A DNA stretch of 64,000 nucleotides from NCBI GenBank assembly GCA_039583875.1, contig CM077157.1:80104346-80168345 (forward strand), written 5' to 3'. Positions 1-10,136 of this stretch are shown here, in pieces. Source of the DNA: Platanthera guangdongensis (Eukaryota > Streptophyta > Magnoliopsida > Asparagales > Orchidaceae). Numbering within the stretch: position 1 is the first letter of the stretch; each line of letters starts with the position of its first letter. Made by a program: the position numbers and the translations under genes. The notes under the pieces are model-generated. The model saw only the letters and a list, made by a program, of their open reading frames with translations, was not told where the DNA came from and did not search any database.

Positions 1-235
1 AGCCTGATAGTGGGATCTTCTCGGGGACATTTTTCAATTATCACTTTCAACCTATCACCGAGTGCCTTCCAGCCCTGCCAGCTAGTGAGAGCCCGATAGT
101 GGGATATTCTCGGGGTCATTTTTTCAATTATCACTTTCAACCTGCCACCGAGTGCCTTCCAGCCGTACAAACTAGTGAGAGTCTGACAACATGATCTTCT
201 CAGGGTCATTTTTTAATTATCACTTTCAACCTCCC
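1..235. repeat. Tandem repeat, ~89-bp unit, about 2.6 copies
   Basis: Three successive copies begin near 1, 90 and 180. Each contains a diverged GATAGTGGGAT / TCTTCTC / TTTTTCAATTATCACTTTC core and ends with CTAGTGAGAG. The third copy is partial. The repeat duplicates the tail of the gypsy integrase relic read on the minus strand. Confidence 0.8.
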
Positions 236-360
236 AGTGCAAACTGCTTGACCCGGACATGCCTATCAAAGTACCCGACCATCCCGCGTTTGACTTCTTC
301 TTGCCAATTGGCGGCTAGGTCGTGAAGCTCTTCTACTAGATCTAGGGAGAGTCACAACTC
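1..360 (-). pseudogene. Relic of a Ty3/gypsy integrase C-terminal region
   Basis: On the minus strand, about 350 down to 230 reads as a stretch containing LDLVEELHDLAANWQ, GYFDRHVRV and KQFALGG. This resembles the segment after the integrase core in plant gypsy polyproteins, where a leucine- and glutamate-rich helix precedes Y-x-(K/R)-x-V and a V-G-D-L-V-L-R block. The G-D-L-V-L-R equivalent is decayed. The reading then passes through stop codons and repeats a VESDN..KNDPE segment because of the ~89-bp tandem duplication. No catalytic part is present. It is the flank into which Copia-1 inserted. The family assignment rests on motif resemblance only. Confidence 0.45.
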
Positions 361-613
361 ATCTTTATTTTCCACTATCCACTCTTCATTTTCTTCCCCT
401 ACGACGATCACCTTGATGACTTTACCTCAAATCCCCATGGAAGCATGGCCTCAGATCCATGAGAAAGCTTGGAAGAGGTTTTACCTGTAGATGCATTAGG
501 TGTGGTTCTAAGTGCACAAAGGACCGAGGGGAGCTACTCCACCCAATTACCCCGTAGGCTCTCTACATTCTTTTTTAGAGCCTAAAGGACCGAGGCGAGC
601 TGGATAATATAAA
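361..613. other. Unassigned flank of Copia-1
   Basis: No convincing coding frame or RNA was seen. AAAGGACCGAGG occurs twice (about 521 and 585), and GGCTCT / AGAGCC form a short inverted pair between them. This is probably more of the older gypsy relic. Confidence 0.3.
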
Positions 614-1478
614 TGTATACTTTAGGATTACTAATGACCTAGAGAGGGGGGGGGGTGAATAGGTCCAATTTAAATTATGACACCCCTTTTGTGAATCAGA
701 GTACTACTTTGATTAATATGATTAACTCAATCAAATAAATAAGATAGAATTAAGATCAAAAAGGAAAATAAGCACAGCACAGCAATTCAACACACACAGT
801 ACAGTGCATACAGATTTATAGTGGTTCCCCAATTTATGGGTACATCCAATTCCCTCTTCGCCTATCTAGCAATGAACTACATTCGACCAAACTCTTTCTC
901 TTTCCTTTACTCAGATCTTTAGATCTTATAGCTCAGATCCCACCCGGCTCCTACAATTTAGACTATATAAGTCTTACCACTCAGATCACCAAGATCCTAC
1001 TCCTCAACTTCTTCCCAAGAACTCTACTTCAAAATGAATCCTCACTCACACTTCTCAGGCAACACCTGCCCTACACCTCAGAGAATTTTCAACTTCTCCT
1101 AGCTCAGGCAATCCTAGCCCTACCTCAGCCTTTATAGCATAGACTTACAAAAATAATGAGAATAATTCTCCTCCACTCAGATCTACAGGTAGATCTTACA
1201 ATAAAAGTAGGTAAAAGAAAAATTGAGTTACAAAGTGTCACCCAGCAAGAGAGATCTAAGTAGCAGCTTCTTGATCTAATCTTGATGAATGTGCTTCCTT
1301 TGATCTTTGTCAAGATAGATCTGATCAACACTTCTTAGCTTTTCAAAGTTACTTGAAGTGGAAATTAGGGTTGATCTTAGGCTGGAGAGATGTTAAAGAT
1401 GATTCTTGATCAGACCACTCTCCACCTTCTAAACTGTAGCTGATGCTTTAGTCTGTTTGTCTTCACAAAATTATACTG

Positions 1479-1503
1479 CTTCTTCTTCTTCTTCTTCTTC
1501 TTT
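1479..1503. repeat. (CTT)n microsatellite
   Basis: About eight uninterrupted CTT units lie inside the Copia-1 3' LTR. Confidence 0.9.
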
Positions 1504-1729
1504 TCCTCTTCTGTTTTCTTCTTTCTCTGTGTGTATTTTTCAATCTCAATCAGAACTTCTAAAGACTAGATTCCTTCAAATAGGCTCTGATAGGAGTAAC
1601 CGGTTGATCCAGTTAATAACTGACATCTAACAGTTGTCAGTACCTCCGTATTGATTTCTATACTCAGGAAACATGTCTGCTGAAGTATCGAACCTTGACT
1701 ATTAAGTGTGTTAGCACAATTCCTCGGTG

Positions 1730-2270
1730 CCGACACTTCTCTTGTAGTGGTGTCGACAAACTTCTGAATGTGTCGACATAGCTCTTCAACATGTCTCGAC
1801 ACAACTGATGTGGAATGTGTCCACACAAGTCATGTGTGTCGACATAGTTGCCTTCAGTCTCAACACAACGTGAATAAAGTGTGTCGACACTAGTCCTGAG
1901 TGTCGACATAATTGTCTTCAGTCTCAACACAGCGTGAATAGAGTGTGTCGACACTAGTCCTGAGTATCGACACAGTTGTCTTCAGTTTCGACACAACTTG
2001 AATAGAGTGTGTCGACACTAGTCCTGAGTGTCGACACAATTATCTTCAGTCTCGACACATCTTGAATAGAGTGTGTCAACACTAGTCCTGAGTGTCAACA
2101 CAGTTGTCTTCAATCTCGACACATCGTGAATAGAGTGTGTCGATACTAGTCCTGAGTGTAGACACAATTGTCTTCAGTCTCGACATAGCATGTCGACACA
2201 ATTGTCCTTAGAGCCAGCATAGTTTCTCTTTATCTCGACACAACTAGTTCAGTGTGTATCGACACTTTGT
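1730..2270. repeat. GTGTCGACAC array with a 64-bp tandem repeat
   Basis: From about 1852 to 2200 a unit starting CTTCAGTCTC recurs at 1852, 1916, 1980, 2044, 2108 and 2172, an exact 64-bp period. Each unit holds one CTCGACAC-type half and two GTGTCGACAC-type palindromes split by TAGTCCTGA. Several copies have decayed by C-to-T or G-to-A changes. On the element strand the array lies upstream of the expected transcription start. Confidence 0.85.
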
Positions 2271-2388
2271 ACTTAGCTTTATTTACCTGCTCACATGAAC
2301 TCAACATCCATTAAATACAATAATGTGTATATCATTGGGCTGAGAAGACTTCTTGAATACAAGTACATTGAGACCAATGTACTCAACA

Positions 2389-2402
2389 ATCTCCCCCTAT
2401 TT
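2389..2402 (-). promoter_or_regulatory. Copia-1 polypurine tract
   Basis: On the minus strand it reads AAATAGGGGGAGAT directly before the 3' LTR. The sequence is the same in Copia-2 and Copia-3. It would prime plus-strand DNA synthesis. The interval 2403-2691 between it and the third ORF has no recognisable coding content. Confidence 0.85.
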
Positions 2403-3654
2403 GGAGAAGTCATAGCTCCAATTCAATGACATACAACATGATACCATAAAAAATATTGATAAATATATTTAAACATTCAGTGCAGTTCAGTTTGTGAAAT
2501 AACACAGACAATCACACATATTTAACAATAGTGCTGAACAGAAGATAAGACAAACAATTTCAGTCCTAATTAACAACAAATAAAATGTTGAATGAGTCAG
2601 GATTTCCATTAATTGTTTTTCATAAAGTTTTTTTATACAAGTTTTTTTTTACAGATTAAATTGTCCATAAAAATAGAAAACTAAGAATAATCTAAAGCAG
2701 CGCAAGTTCCTTGATAACTATGCCTTTCCTAGAATGTATCTTAGCTTTCACTTCAGGCTCTTTATCCTCAGCAACTATCTTTCCTTTGTCATTCTTAGCT
2801 TTAGCTTTTGCAATAACTTCTTCTTTCAGCCTTTGCCTCTCAAAGTAGTGACATGACTTAGGGAAATATTTGCTGGGCTCTATAGACTTAGCAGTAAGCT
2901 TTCATCTCTTCATATCTTGTCTAAATTTATGAATAACTTCTTGTTGCTTTAAGTGTTTGACCCACTCCTGTTCTGAATACCATTTACCTCTGTTTGTGAT
3001 ATCAGCATTTACAGCCTTCCATGTAGTAAGAATTATGGATCTGGAAGTTGGACTCCATTACTCAAAATCAAGTGTAGACTCAGCTAGTTCTCTAAACCTT
3101 TTCTTTGAGCTTCTATCTCTGGAGCAGGAGAGGACTTGTCCACTTTCTTAAAGATTACATTCTTATCTAAGCCTTGAGGAGGACTGTACATGTGTTGGAC
3201 AGTAGCTTGAATGGATTCAAAATTGGCTGGTGCTTCAGGATGGAAGAATTCAGCAGGAGGTGCTTCAAGTTCTGGTGGTTGACAACTAGATTCAGCAGTT
3301 TGATCACTCTCATACCAGAGGGGAGGAAATCCTAAGGTGTCTCTGATATTGTTTGCTATCTAGGTAGCTTGTTCAGTACTGGCCTTAATCATGACTCACT
3401 CCCCCTTTATGACTTCTCATTCATTATGATCTCTAAGATCATTATTATGAAATCTGACCTGTCTATCAAGGTAATTTACACCTGAAGTGTAACACCCCTA
3501 GCTGATCCAACATGACAATGTCACGACTCTGCTCTAGGCGATGCTATCGTGCTGCAACCCAAGCACCCCAACCCCTCTCCAGCCCACTGGCGGGTTGTTG
3601 GTGGCCACAGCCTGTCTTTGACGAGCGAACTCGATAGTTAAGCTGGGCCATACA

Positions 3655-3721
3655 GGGACTTCCCAGGAGGTCACCCATCCCAGTACTAATCTTGCCCAAG
3701 CACGCTTAACTATAGAGTTCC
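3655..3721 (-). other. 5S rRNA-derived segment, left arm
   Basis: The minus strand reads GGAACTCTATAGTTAAGCG, then GATGGGTGACCTCCTGGGAA, matching the middle and 3' part of plant 5S rRNA, which includes the internal promoter region. It is not a full 5S gene, as the 5' third is not recognisable. Confidence 0.8.
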
Positions 3722-3773
3722 TTCACTTCTCATCACCAATTAAGCTGCAGATCAATTGGTGATGAGAGTTGAA

Positions 3774-3850
3774 AGAACTCCATAGTTAAGTGTGCTCAGG
3801 CTGGAGTAGTACTAGGATGGGTGACCTCCTGAGAAGTCCCCGTGGTGCGC
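3774..3850 (+). other. 5S rRNA-derived segment, right arm
   Basis: The plus strand reads AGAACTCCATAGTTAAG, then AGTAGTACTAGGATGGGTGA and AGAAGTCCCCGTGGTG. This is the same 5S region as in the left arm, in the opposite direction. The match is good around the internal promoter and poor outside it. Confidence 0.85.
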
Positions 3851-4952
3851 GCTTGACTATCGAGTTTGGCTCATCAAAGGGAGGCTGTGGCCACCAACAA
3901 CCCGCCTATGGGTAGGAGAGGGGTTGGGGTGCTTGGGCTGCAGCCCGGTAGCATCGCCTAGAGCGGAGCCATGACACTATCACGTTGGATCGGCTAGGGA
4001 CGTTACATGAAGTCACAGTATTCTTCACTCTCAGTAAATTGTTGTCCAAGTTTTCATAAGAATATATGATGTCCTTAATGAGAGATACTGAATGACTTTG
4101 CAGATGGTTATTGATGTCTGTGCTAGTAGAATCAAGTTTGGTTTCCAAAGCAGTGATTTGGGTCTTAATTTCTCCCATGTTGTTTCATGCATCACAATTA
4201 GATTTTCATTCAGTTGATTTTGATTTTCAAGGACACAGCCTTGCTTGATTGCCACATCATCTTATAGTTACTTGGCTTCCTGTTGTTGCTTGGCCAGATA
4301 GACTACTGGATGTGCTCCTTTCTCAAAGAATGAAGTCATTTCAATTTTCAAGAGATTTATTTCAAATCTTATGGACTTGATGTCATGAGCCAGCTGAAAT
4401 TGCAAATCCTTGTTGCTTTCATCTACATACTTATGAAGATCTTCTCTCTGCTTATCAAGCATGATCTGTAATTGAACTAACAAAGAGTTATGATCCATTG
4501 CAAGAATTGATGGTGGTCCAGATTGAAGATATTGCTTATAGCTCTTGCTCCTCTTCTTAATTTTAGAAAATTTTCTTTTCTTTAGTTGAGGAGCTTCAAC
4601 ATCCTCAAATTTAGAAGAACTAACCTATTCAATTTGAGGTGTCTGTTTAGTTTTCTCAGTATCAGGGGACAACTCCCCCTCAATCCTTGTACCTTCCTTA
4701 TCAATATTGATATTGTCCATGGTAATATTTGCATGCTGAACTTCAGCATCAGGTATCTCAATCTGATAATCTTCAATTCTCTCCTCCTGGTTGTTTGATT
4801 CTTTTAACATAAGAACTTCTTCATCATTCTCTTGTTCAGAAAGTTGATGTTCAGGATCTTTGAATTTCTCTAGGTCCTGAACAACATCCATTATCATTGT
4901 AGTTGCTATATCTAGAATGTTCTCCCCCTCAGTTAGTTCTCTATCAGGAATG

Positions 4953-5073
4953 TGTTGGGTCCGGCGTTCCTTCACTTGACCCGTGGCGCTTTGCTACTTA
5001 TTTAAGAAATTAAGTAGCGCCCTCTCCAACAGTCCGGGCTTTTGGTGCAGTTGGGTATGCGCTTGATCCTTCA
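4953..5073 (+). repeat. TRIM left terminal repeat
   Basis: It begins TGTTGGGTCC and ends GATCCTTCA. It appears identical in length and sequence to 5342-5462, so the insertion is young relative to the decayed host element. Confidence 0.92.
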
Positions 5074-5075
5074 AT

Positions 5076-5087
5076 TGGTATCAGAGG
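5076..5087 (+). promoter_or_regulatory. TRIM primer-binding site
   Basis: TGGTATCAGAGG is complementary to the 3' end of plant initiator tRNA-Met, two bases after the LTR. Confidence 0.9.
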
Positions 5088-5179
5088 AGGTCACGGGTTC
5101 AAGACCGGGGGGGCGCTATTAAATCCTGTTTTTTCCCTTCTACCTGTGTGGGTCCGGCGGGTCAGGCAACCGTGGATAT

Positions 5180-5310
5180 GTGGTAACCCCACCTCTGAGC
5201 CGTGTAACTGTGTACATGTGGTAACCCCACCTCTGAGCCGTGTGGGCCATGTGGTAACCCCACCTCTGAGCCATGTGGGCCATGTGGTAACTCCACCTCT
5301 GAGCCGACGG
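5180..5310 (+). repeat. Internal tandem units of the TRIM
   Basis: TGGTAACCCCACCTCTGAGC starts near 5180, 5219, 5252 and 5285 (the last with CTCC for CCCC), spaced 33-39 bp apart. They are followed by a run of G at about 5326-5338 that probably serves as the polypurine tract. Confidence 0.85.
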
Positions 5311-5341
5311 GTTGTGCTGGACGCCGGGGGGGGGGGGGGAT

Positions 5342-5462
5342 TGTTGGGTCCGGCGTTCCTTCACTTGACCCGTGGCGCTTTGCTACTTATTTAAGAAATT
5401 AAGTAGCGCCCTCTCCAACAGTCCGGGCTTTTGGTGCAGTTGGGTATGCGCTTGATCCTTCA
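5342..5462 (+). repeat. TRIM right terminal repeat
   Basis: Second copy of the 121-bp repeat at 4953-5073. It is followed directly by the duplicated target GAATG. Confidence 0.92.
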
Positions 5463-6353
5463 GAATGTTCTCCCCCTGCACTGGTACACTGGTCTCAGGG
5501 ATAAGCCTAGGAGATCCGCCTTGTTCTTCCACTGCATTATCATCTGAACTGAAGTGTATCTATTCTTCAGAATCACTAGAGGATTCAACTTCCTCAACCA
5601 CAGTTTTCTTGCCTTTTATCTCCTTTTTCTTTGAGGTTATGATGTCTCTTTAGTCAAGACCATGTCCCATCTAGACAGGATTCTCAGGTCCATTCTCCTC
5701 ATATGATTTATCTTAGTTCCATTTTTTGAATGATATTATCTGGGATGACCTTTACCAGATATAAGCTAATTATTTTGCCCATATTGGGCTTCTGAATTCC
5801 TTCTACAATCTTATCAAACACCACCCTATTCCAGTCAGTGGTGATCTTGAAGATAATTCTTGTCATTAGGTTAAACATGACTTTAGAAATCCTGTCATGT
5901 GCTCCAGTCTTGTAGAGGAGCACCTTTCCTACTATTTCAGATAGAAATTTTCCTTGGGAATTCATTCCCTTCCTGTTTAAAAAATTTCTAAAACTAGTGG
6001 TTGTAGCTAGTCCACACCAATCTAGTGCCTCAACTGTCTTACATGAATCCAGTTCATCATCCTGTGCTGTTCTTGGAATTTGAAAGACTTTTGCTAGTCT
6101 TTTTGTTGTTACTTTTATCCTTGCTCCATTAACACATGATTTTATCTTGTCGGACTTAGGGTTTAATGAGGCATTAGAATAAAATTCAGATACCTCTTTC
6201 TTCCAAATCTTTGTTGGTTCTGAAAGTAGATATTCTAGACTATCCTTATTTAGTAAGTCAATCTCCTTCTTTATATCATCAGAAGCAGAGTTGAATGCGT
6301 TGCGCACCAGCTCGTATCCCTCGTTGATGTTGTCGTCCATCTTTAGTGCCATT

Positions 6354-6830
6354 CTTGTTGAATGAATTTGTGTCTGTGTGGTGTCGACTATGGATTTCTA
6401 GGTCTCGAAACTCAGTGACCAGTCACTCATGATTTCTTGCGAATGAAGTTGACAAAACCAAATACTTCCTATTTATAGTATCAATCTTTTGAAGGTGAAA
6501 AGGCGCGCTGCATTTAGTGATTTTCTCATGATTTGGAACTATCTGGTGTCGACAAAGAAGGCCTAACCTGTCGTGATGTGTCGACTTAAGTCGATACAAG
6601 GTTTTTGTTTCTTGATACAGACCATAAGGTCACGACACATATCCGCTAATCAGTGTCGACACACATTCTCGTGTCTCGACACACCTTTTCTAATAGTGTC
6701 GACACACACTGTGGTGTCTCGACACACCTTTTCTAATAGTGTCGACACACACTGTGGTGTCTCGACACACATGTACTAATAGTGTCAATATACACTGTGG
6801 TGTCTCGACACAATTCTTTAACTTAGATAA
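6354..6830 (-). promoter_or_regulatory. Copia-1 pol-ORF3 spacer, candidate internal promoter
   Basis: Read on the minus strand, a cluster of GTGTCGACAC and TCTCGACAC motifs (about 6815-6548) is followed by a GC-rich block around AAAAGGCGCGC (plus strand ~6499), then TATAAATAGG at 6477-6468, then the ORF3 ATG at 6352. Copia-2 and Copia-3 have the same order. The motif cluster matches that of the LTR promoter region. Confidence 0.6.
6468..6477 (-). promoter_or_regulatory. TATA box before Copia-1 ORF3
   Basis: TATAAATAGG on the minus strand, 116 bp before the ORF3 start codon. Confidence 0.6.
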
Positions 6831-6960
6831 ATTTTGTGTTCTGAATAATATTTATAAACTAATTAAAGTTTTTCTTATTTTTTTTAAATATTTGTATACC
6901 AAATTAGTTATCCTGTTTTTAAGAATTGTACCAACTTTTGTTACAATTAATTGGAAGTAT

Positions 6961-7452
6961 TTATTCAATATTCAACATGCCTAGTTCAAATTTAAAATGA
7001 TTGAACTTACTTTCATCTAGAGGTTTTGTAAAAATGTCAGTAACTTGTCTTTCTGTTGGAGTATACTGTAAGCTTATATTTTCTTTTTCAACATTCTCTC
7101 TGAGAAAGTGATATCTAATTTCTATATGTTTAGTTCTACTGTGAGAAATAAGATTATTAACAATAGAAATTGCACTAGTTGAATCACAAAACATAATAGA
7201 TTTACTTAGCTATATACTGTAGTCTAGTAGTTGATGTTGAATCCACAACAACTATGCACAATAACTCCTAATAGATATGTACTCTAATTCTGCTGTAGAG
7301 ATAACAACACTTGTTTGCTTCTTGCTACTCCAACTGATAAGTCTTTTTCCTAGAAACTGACAAGTTCTAGAAGTACTTTTTCTGTCTTCTTTACACCCTA
7401 CAAAATCTGCATCTGTATACCCAGTAGGTTCAAAATCACTATCCCTAGGATA
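6961..7452 (-). pseudogene. Copia-1 RNase H domain, broken
   Basis: The homologous reading runs from 7452 to 6961 with several stops. Recognisable pieces are [24 protein letters not shown], the [10 protein letters not shown] block and the [15 protein letters not shown] end. The domain would remove the RNA strand of the RNA-DNA hybrid during reverse transcription. A Trp codon in LWYPR is TAG and a Gln codon is a stop. The last 77 residues are open. Confidence 0.85.
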
Positions 7453-8440
7453 CTAAAGCCCAAAATTGGGTTTCCCTTTTAGATATCTCAGTATTCTCTT
7501 AACAACAGTATAATGAGACTCTTTGGGGCATGTTTGGTACCTAGCACAGATACATGTTGAGAACATAATATCTGGCCTACTAGCAGTTAAATACAGGAGT
7601 GATCCAATGATGCCTCTATACAAGGTTTCATCAACTGGTTTTCCAGATTCATCCTTGTGTAGTGACACTATAGAACCCATTGGAGTTCTCATGGTAGAAG
7701 AATTCTCCATACCATATCTCTTAATCAATTCCTTAGTGAACTTAGATTGAGAGATGAATATTCCATCCTCAGACTGTCTAACTTGGAATCCTAAGAAGAA
7801 CTTTAGCTCACCCATGCTGCTCATTTCAAACTTGCCTTGCATAAGCCTTGCAAATTTGCTACACAGCTTCTCATTAGTAGACCCAAAGATTATGTCATCT
7901 ACATAAATCTGGACTAAGATGCTTGATCCTTTGATGTTCCTAAGAAATAGTATCTTTTCTATCTTTCCTCTAGAGAACTTGTTCTCTATAATAAAGGTAG
8001 ACAGGGTCTCATACCAGGCTCTAGGTACCTGTTTTAACCCATACAAAGTCTTGTGCAATCTGAAAACATAGTTTTTGTGTTTAGGGTCAACAAAACTTGG
8101 TGGCTGCTCTATATAGAATTCCTCCTTTAGTGTACCATTTAGGAATGCTGACTTTATATCCATCTGGTAGACCTTGTATCCTTTGAATGCTGTATGGGCT
8201 AAAAACAATCTTATGGCTTCAAGCCTAGCTACTAGTGCAAAAGTTTGGTCATAATCTAACCCTTCCTCTTGTCTTTATCCTTTAGCCACAAATCTTGCTT
8301 TGTTCTTAACTATAACCACATATTCATCTAATTTATTTCTATAAATCCACTTAGTGCCTATGATATTGTGATCACTAGGTCAAGGAACTAGACACCAGAC
8401 TTTACATCTCTCAAATTGATTTAGCTCTTCTTGCATAGCC
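7453..8440 (-). pseudogene. Copia-1 reverse transcriptase domain
   Basis: The part from 8208 to 7453 is one open 251-residue stretch holding QMDIKSAFLNG, LYGLKQVPRAWYE, the active-site [10 protein letters not shown] and the [13 protein letters not shown] thumb motif. The N-terminal part (8440-8209), with [12 protein letters not shown] and KNKAR-VAKG, carries two stops. The YVDD box is intact, but the copy cannot make a full polyprotein. Confidence 0.9.
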
Positions 8441-9681
8441 AAAATCTAGTTGGGATTTGAATTGGCTTTTTCAAACCTTTTAGGTTCTACCTGAGAGAGA
8501 AAACTAGAGTATAGAACCTCATTGTGATGTCTACTTCTAGTAGTCACTCCTAATCTGGCATCACCTATTATTTGATCTATAGGATGATCTCTATGGTGTC
8601 TAACTGCAACTGGAAGGTGTCTATCATCACCTAGTACTTCAGGAGGATTAGGGTGATTCTCTTCCTCCCCCTGAGAAGTTACAGTATCTTCTATAGGAAT
8701 TTCTATATTATCTCTAATATCTAACTCTATGTTAGGTGAGTCACTCATTTTTAGCTTTTCCATTCTAGAGTTTATAACACCTAGACTAGAGCTATTAGTG
8801 ATCTTATTACATAAAACAGATGATTCAGCAAACACTACATTAATAAATTCTTCTATAATCTGATGCTTCAAGTTATAGATCCTATATGCTTTGCTATGAA
8901 GACTATATCCTACAAAGATTCCTTCATAGGATTTCTCTGAGAACTTGGTTAAATAACTTTTCTCATTGTCCAGAACATAGCACTTACTACCAAAATTTTT
9001 AAAGTAGAACAGATTTGGTTTTCTGCATTTCATTAGTTCATAGGGAGTCTTGTTATGATACTTGCTAATCAATGCTCTATTTTGAACATAACATGCTGTG
9101 TTTACAACCTCAGCCCAGAAATATTCTGGGAGAGATGAATCACTCAGCATTGTTCTGGCTGCCTCAATAAGAGTTCTATTTTTCCTCTCAGCAACTCCAT
9201 TTTTCTGTGGTGTTCTTGGAGAGGAGAATTCCTGAAAGATTCCTAGTTCCTTACAGAAATTTGTCATCCTTTAAGATTGAAATTCTGTACCATGGTCACT
9301 TCTAAGATTTACCACAGAACAACCCATCTCATTCTGTATTTGTTTGACAAAGTCAACAAGGATGTCTAATGTTTCAAACTTTCTCCTTAAGAAGAATAAC
9401 CAAGCAAACCTGGAGTGATCATCCACAATCACATAGGTATAGGACTTCCTACCCAAACTAAGAACTTGCATAGGACCAAATAGATCCATATGAAGTGATT
9501 ATAAACACCTCTTAGTGTCTTTAGACTGAATGCACTTAAAGGAAACTTTTGTTTGTTTGCATTTTTGACATGTGGGACATAATCCTTGTTTGATGCATTT
9601 TAGTTGTAGATTATTTCTAACTAAATCCATAGAGAATAGTTTACTCATAGCTTTGTAGTTTAAGTGAGCCAGCCTCTTGTG
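8441..9681 (-). pseudogene. Copia-1 integrase domain
   Basis: The reading starts just after the TGA at the WHKR position. The HHCC part (about 9681-9495) is damaged by stops. The core 9489-9271 holds HMDLFGPM-like sequence, VDDHSRFAW and RSDHGTEF, then one stop. The segment 9267-8446 holds SSPRTPQKNGVAERKNRT with the third catalytic Glu, followed by EYFWAEVVNTACY, the FVGYS block and the variable tail. The D-D-E residues are all recognisable. Integrase would insert the cDNA with a 5-bp target duplication. Confidence 0.88.
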
Positions 9682-10113
9682 TCACTATATACACAAAATG
9701 TCTTTCTCACTAGCTACAAGACATACATGTGATTTTTCATTAATACTAAGGAAATTTAGAAAATAAATGTTCCCACTCCTAGTGCCTGACAAGATGATCT
9801 CTTGATCACTTGAATTCCTTATCAAACACTTGTCATTGTGGAAAATAATTTCATATCCTATATCACAAAGCTGACTTATGCTTATCAGATTGTGGTTTAA
9901 TCCTTCCATATAAGCAACTTTAGTGATGGTATCTAGGCCATTAGAAATGTTACCATATCCATTAGTGAGTCCTTTCTCTGACCCTCCAAAGATGACTTTT
10001 GGTCCATTATTAACTGGAATGTACTCTCTTAGCAAACTCCTTGATCCATTCATATTCCTGGAACACCCACCATCCAAGTACCATACTGGCCTATTAGTGG
10101 TACTTGGCTCCAC
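9682..10113 (-). pseudogene. Copia-1 protease domain, active site mutated
   Basis: The frame is open from 10113 to a TGA at 9684-9682. VWYLDGGCSRNMNG stands where sister copies have WYLDSGCSRHMTG, so the catalytic D-S-G is D-G-G. The flanking HNLISISQLCD block is intact. The closing TGA replaces the Trp codon of the WHKR motif that begins the integrase zinc region. Protease would process the Gag-Pol polyprotein. Confidence 0.88.
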
Positions 10114-10136
10114 CTACAAATAAAAATGTAGTTCAC
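10114..10136 (-). promoter_or_regulatory. Splice-acceptor-like gag/pol junction, Copia-1
   Basis: The minus strand reads AAG then GTGAAC, a T-rich run and TTTGTAG before GTGGAGCC. The same 21-23-bp piece with AAG|GT at one end and a (G)CAG|GT or TAG|GT end occurs in Copia-2 and Copia-3. Confidence 0.35.

Larger units (their letters stand above)
614..2388 (-). repeat. Copia-1 3' LTR
   Basis: It begins TGTATAC and ends CTCAACA on the plus strand, which is TG...CA on the element strand with one terminal change. The first ~690 bp align with 12478-13166. The end nearest 614 holds the CACCCCCC(C) / TATTC block typical of Sirevirus LTR termini. The upstream part (about 1730-2270) carries the palindrome array. 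Confidence 0.9.
3488..4007. mobile_element. 520-bp palindromic element with two opposed 5S-rRNA-like segments
   Basis: It begins TGTAAC and ends GTTACA and is flanked by TGAAG at 3483-3487 and 4008-4012, a 5-bp target duplication. The two 260-bp halves are inverted copies meeting at CTGCAG (3745-3750), the exact midpoint. Each half carries a 5S rRNA-derived segment. TG...CA ends, a 5-bp duplication and 5S sequence in a ~260-bp unit point to the Cassandra TRIM family, whose LTRs carry 5S promoters. Cassandra LTRs are normally direct repeats around a primer site. Here two LTR-sized arms are head to head with no visible primer site or polypurine tract. Confidence 0.8.
4953..5462 (+). mobile_element. 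TRIM (miniature LTR retrotransposon), complete
   Basis: It has 121-bp terminal repeats, a tRNA-iMet primer site directly after the left one, a poly-G/A tract before the right one, and the target duplication GAATG at 4948-4952 and 5463-5467. It encodes nothing. The interior holds four copies of a GGTAACCCCACCTCTGAGCC unit. It sits inside ORF3 of Copia-1. Movement would need enzymes supplied in trans. Confidence 0.92.
2692..6352 (-). pseudogene. Copia-1 third ORF (ORF3), decayed and twice interrupted
   Basis: The ATG is at 6352-6350. The first ~210 residues are open to 5708 and match ORF3 of Copia-2 and -3: an N-terminal NEGYELVR block, then SEPTKIWKKE, RKGMNSQGKFLSEIVGK and TRIIF..TDW. After a stop, the frame continues in fragments: an acidic linker, a coiled-coil part (about 4500-4020) with HDIKSIRFEINLLK, and the conserved tail KGIVIKE near 2700. 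The TRIM at 4953-5462 and the 5S palindrome at 3488-4007 both sit inside it; removing them restores homology to the sister ORFs. It lies where env-like ORFs lie in some Sireviruses, but no signal peptide or membrane segment was seen. The fold may relate to the plant transposon-protein domain PF20167, which is inference from pattern only. Confidence 0.75.

Noticed and set aside
3774..3850. Functional 5S rRNA gene
   Set aside because: Only the middle and 3' part is recognisable, in an inverted pair inside a mobile element; the 5' third is missing.
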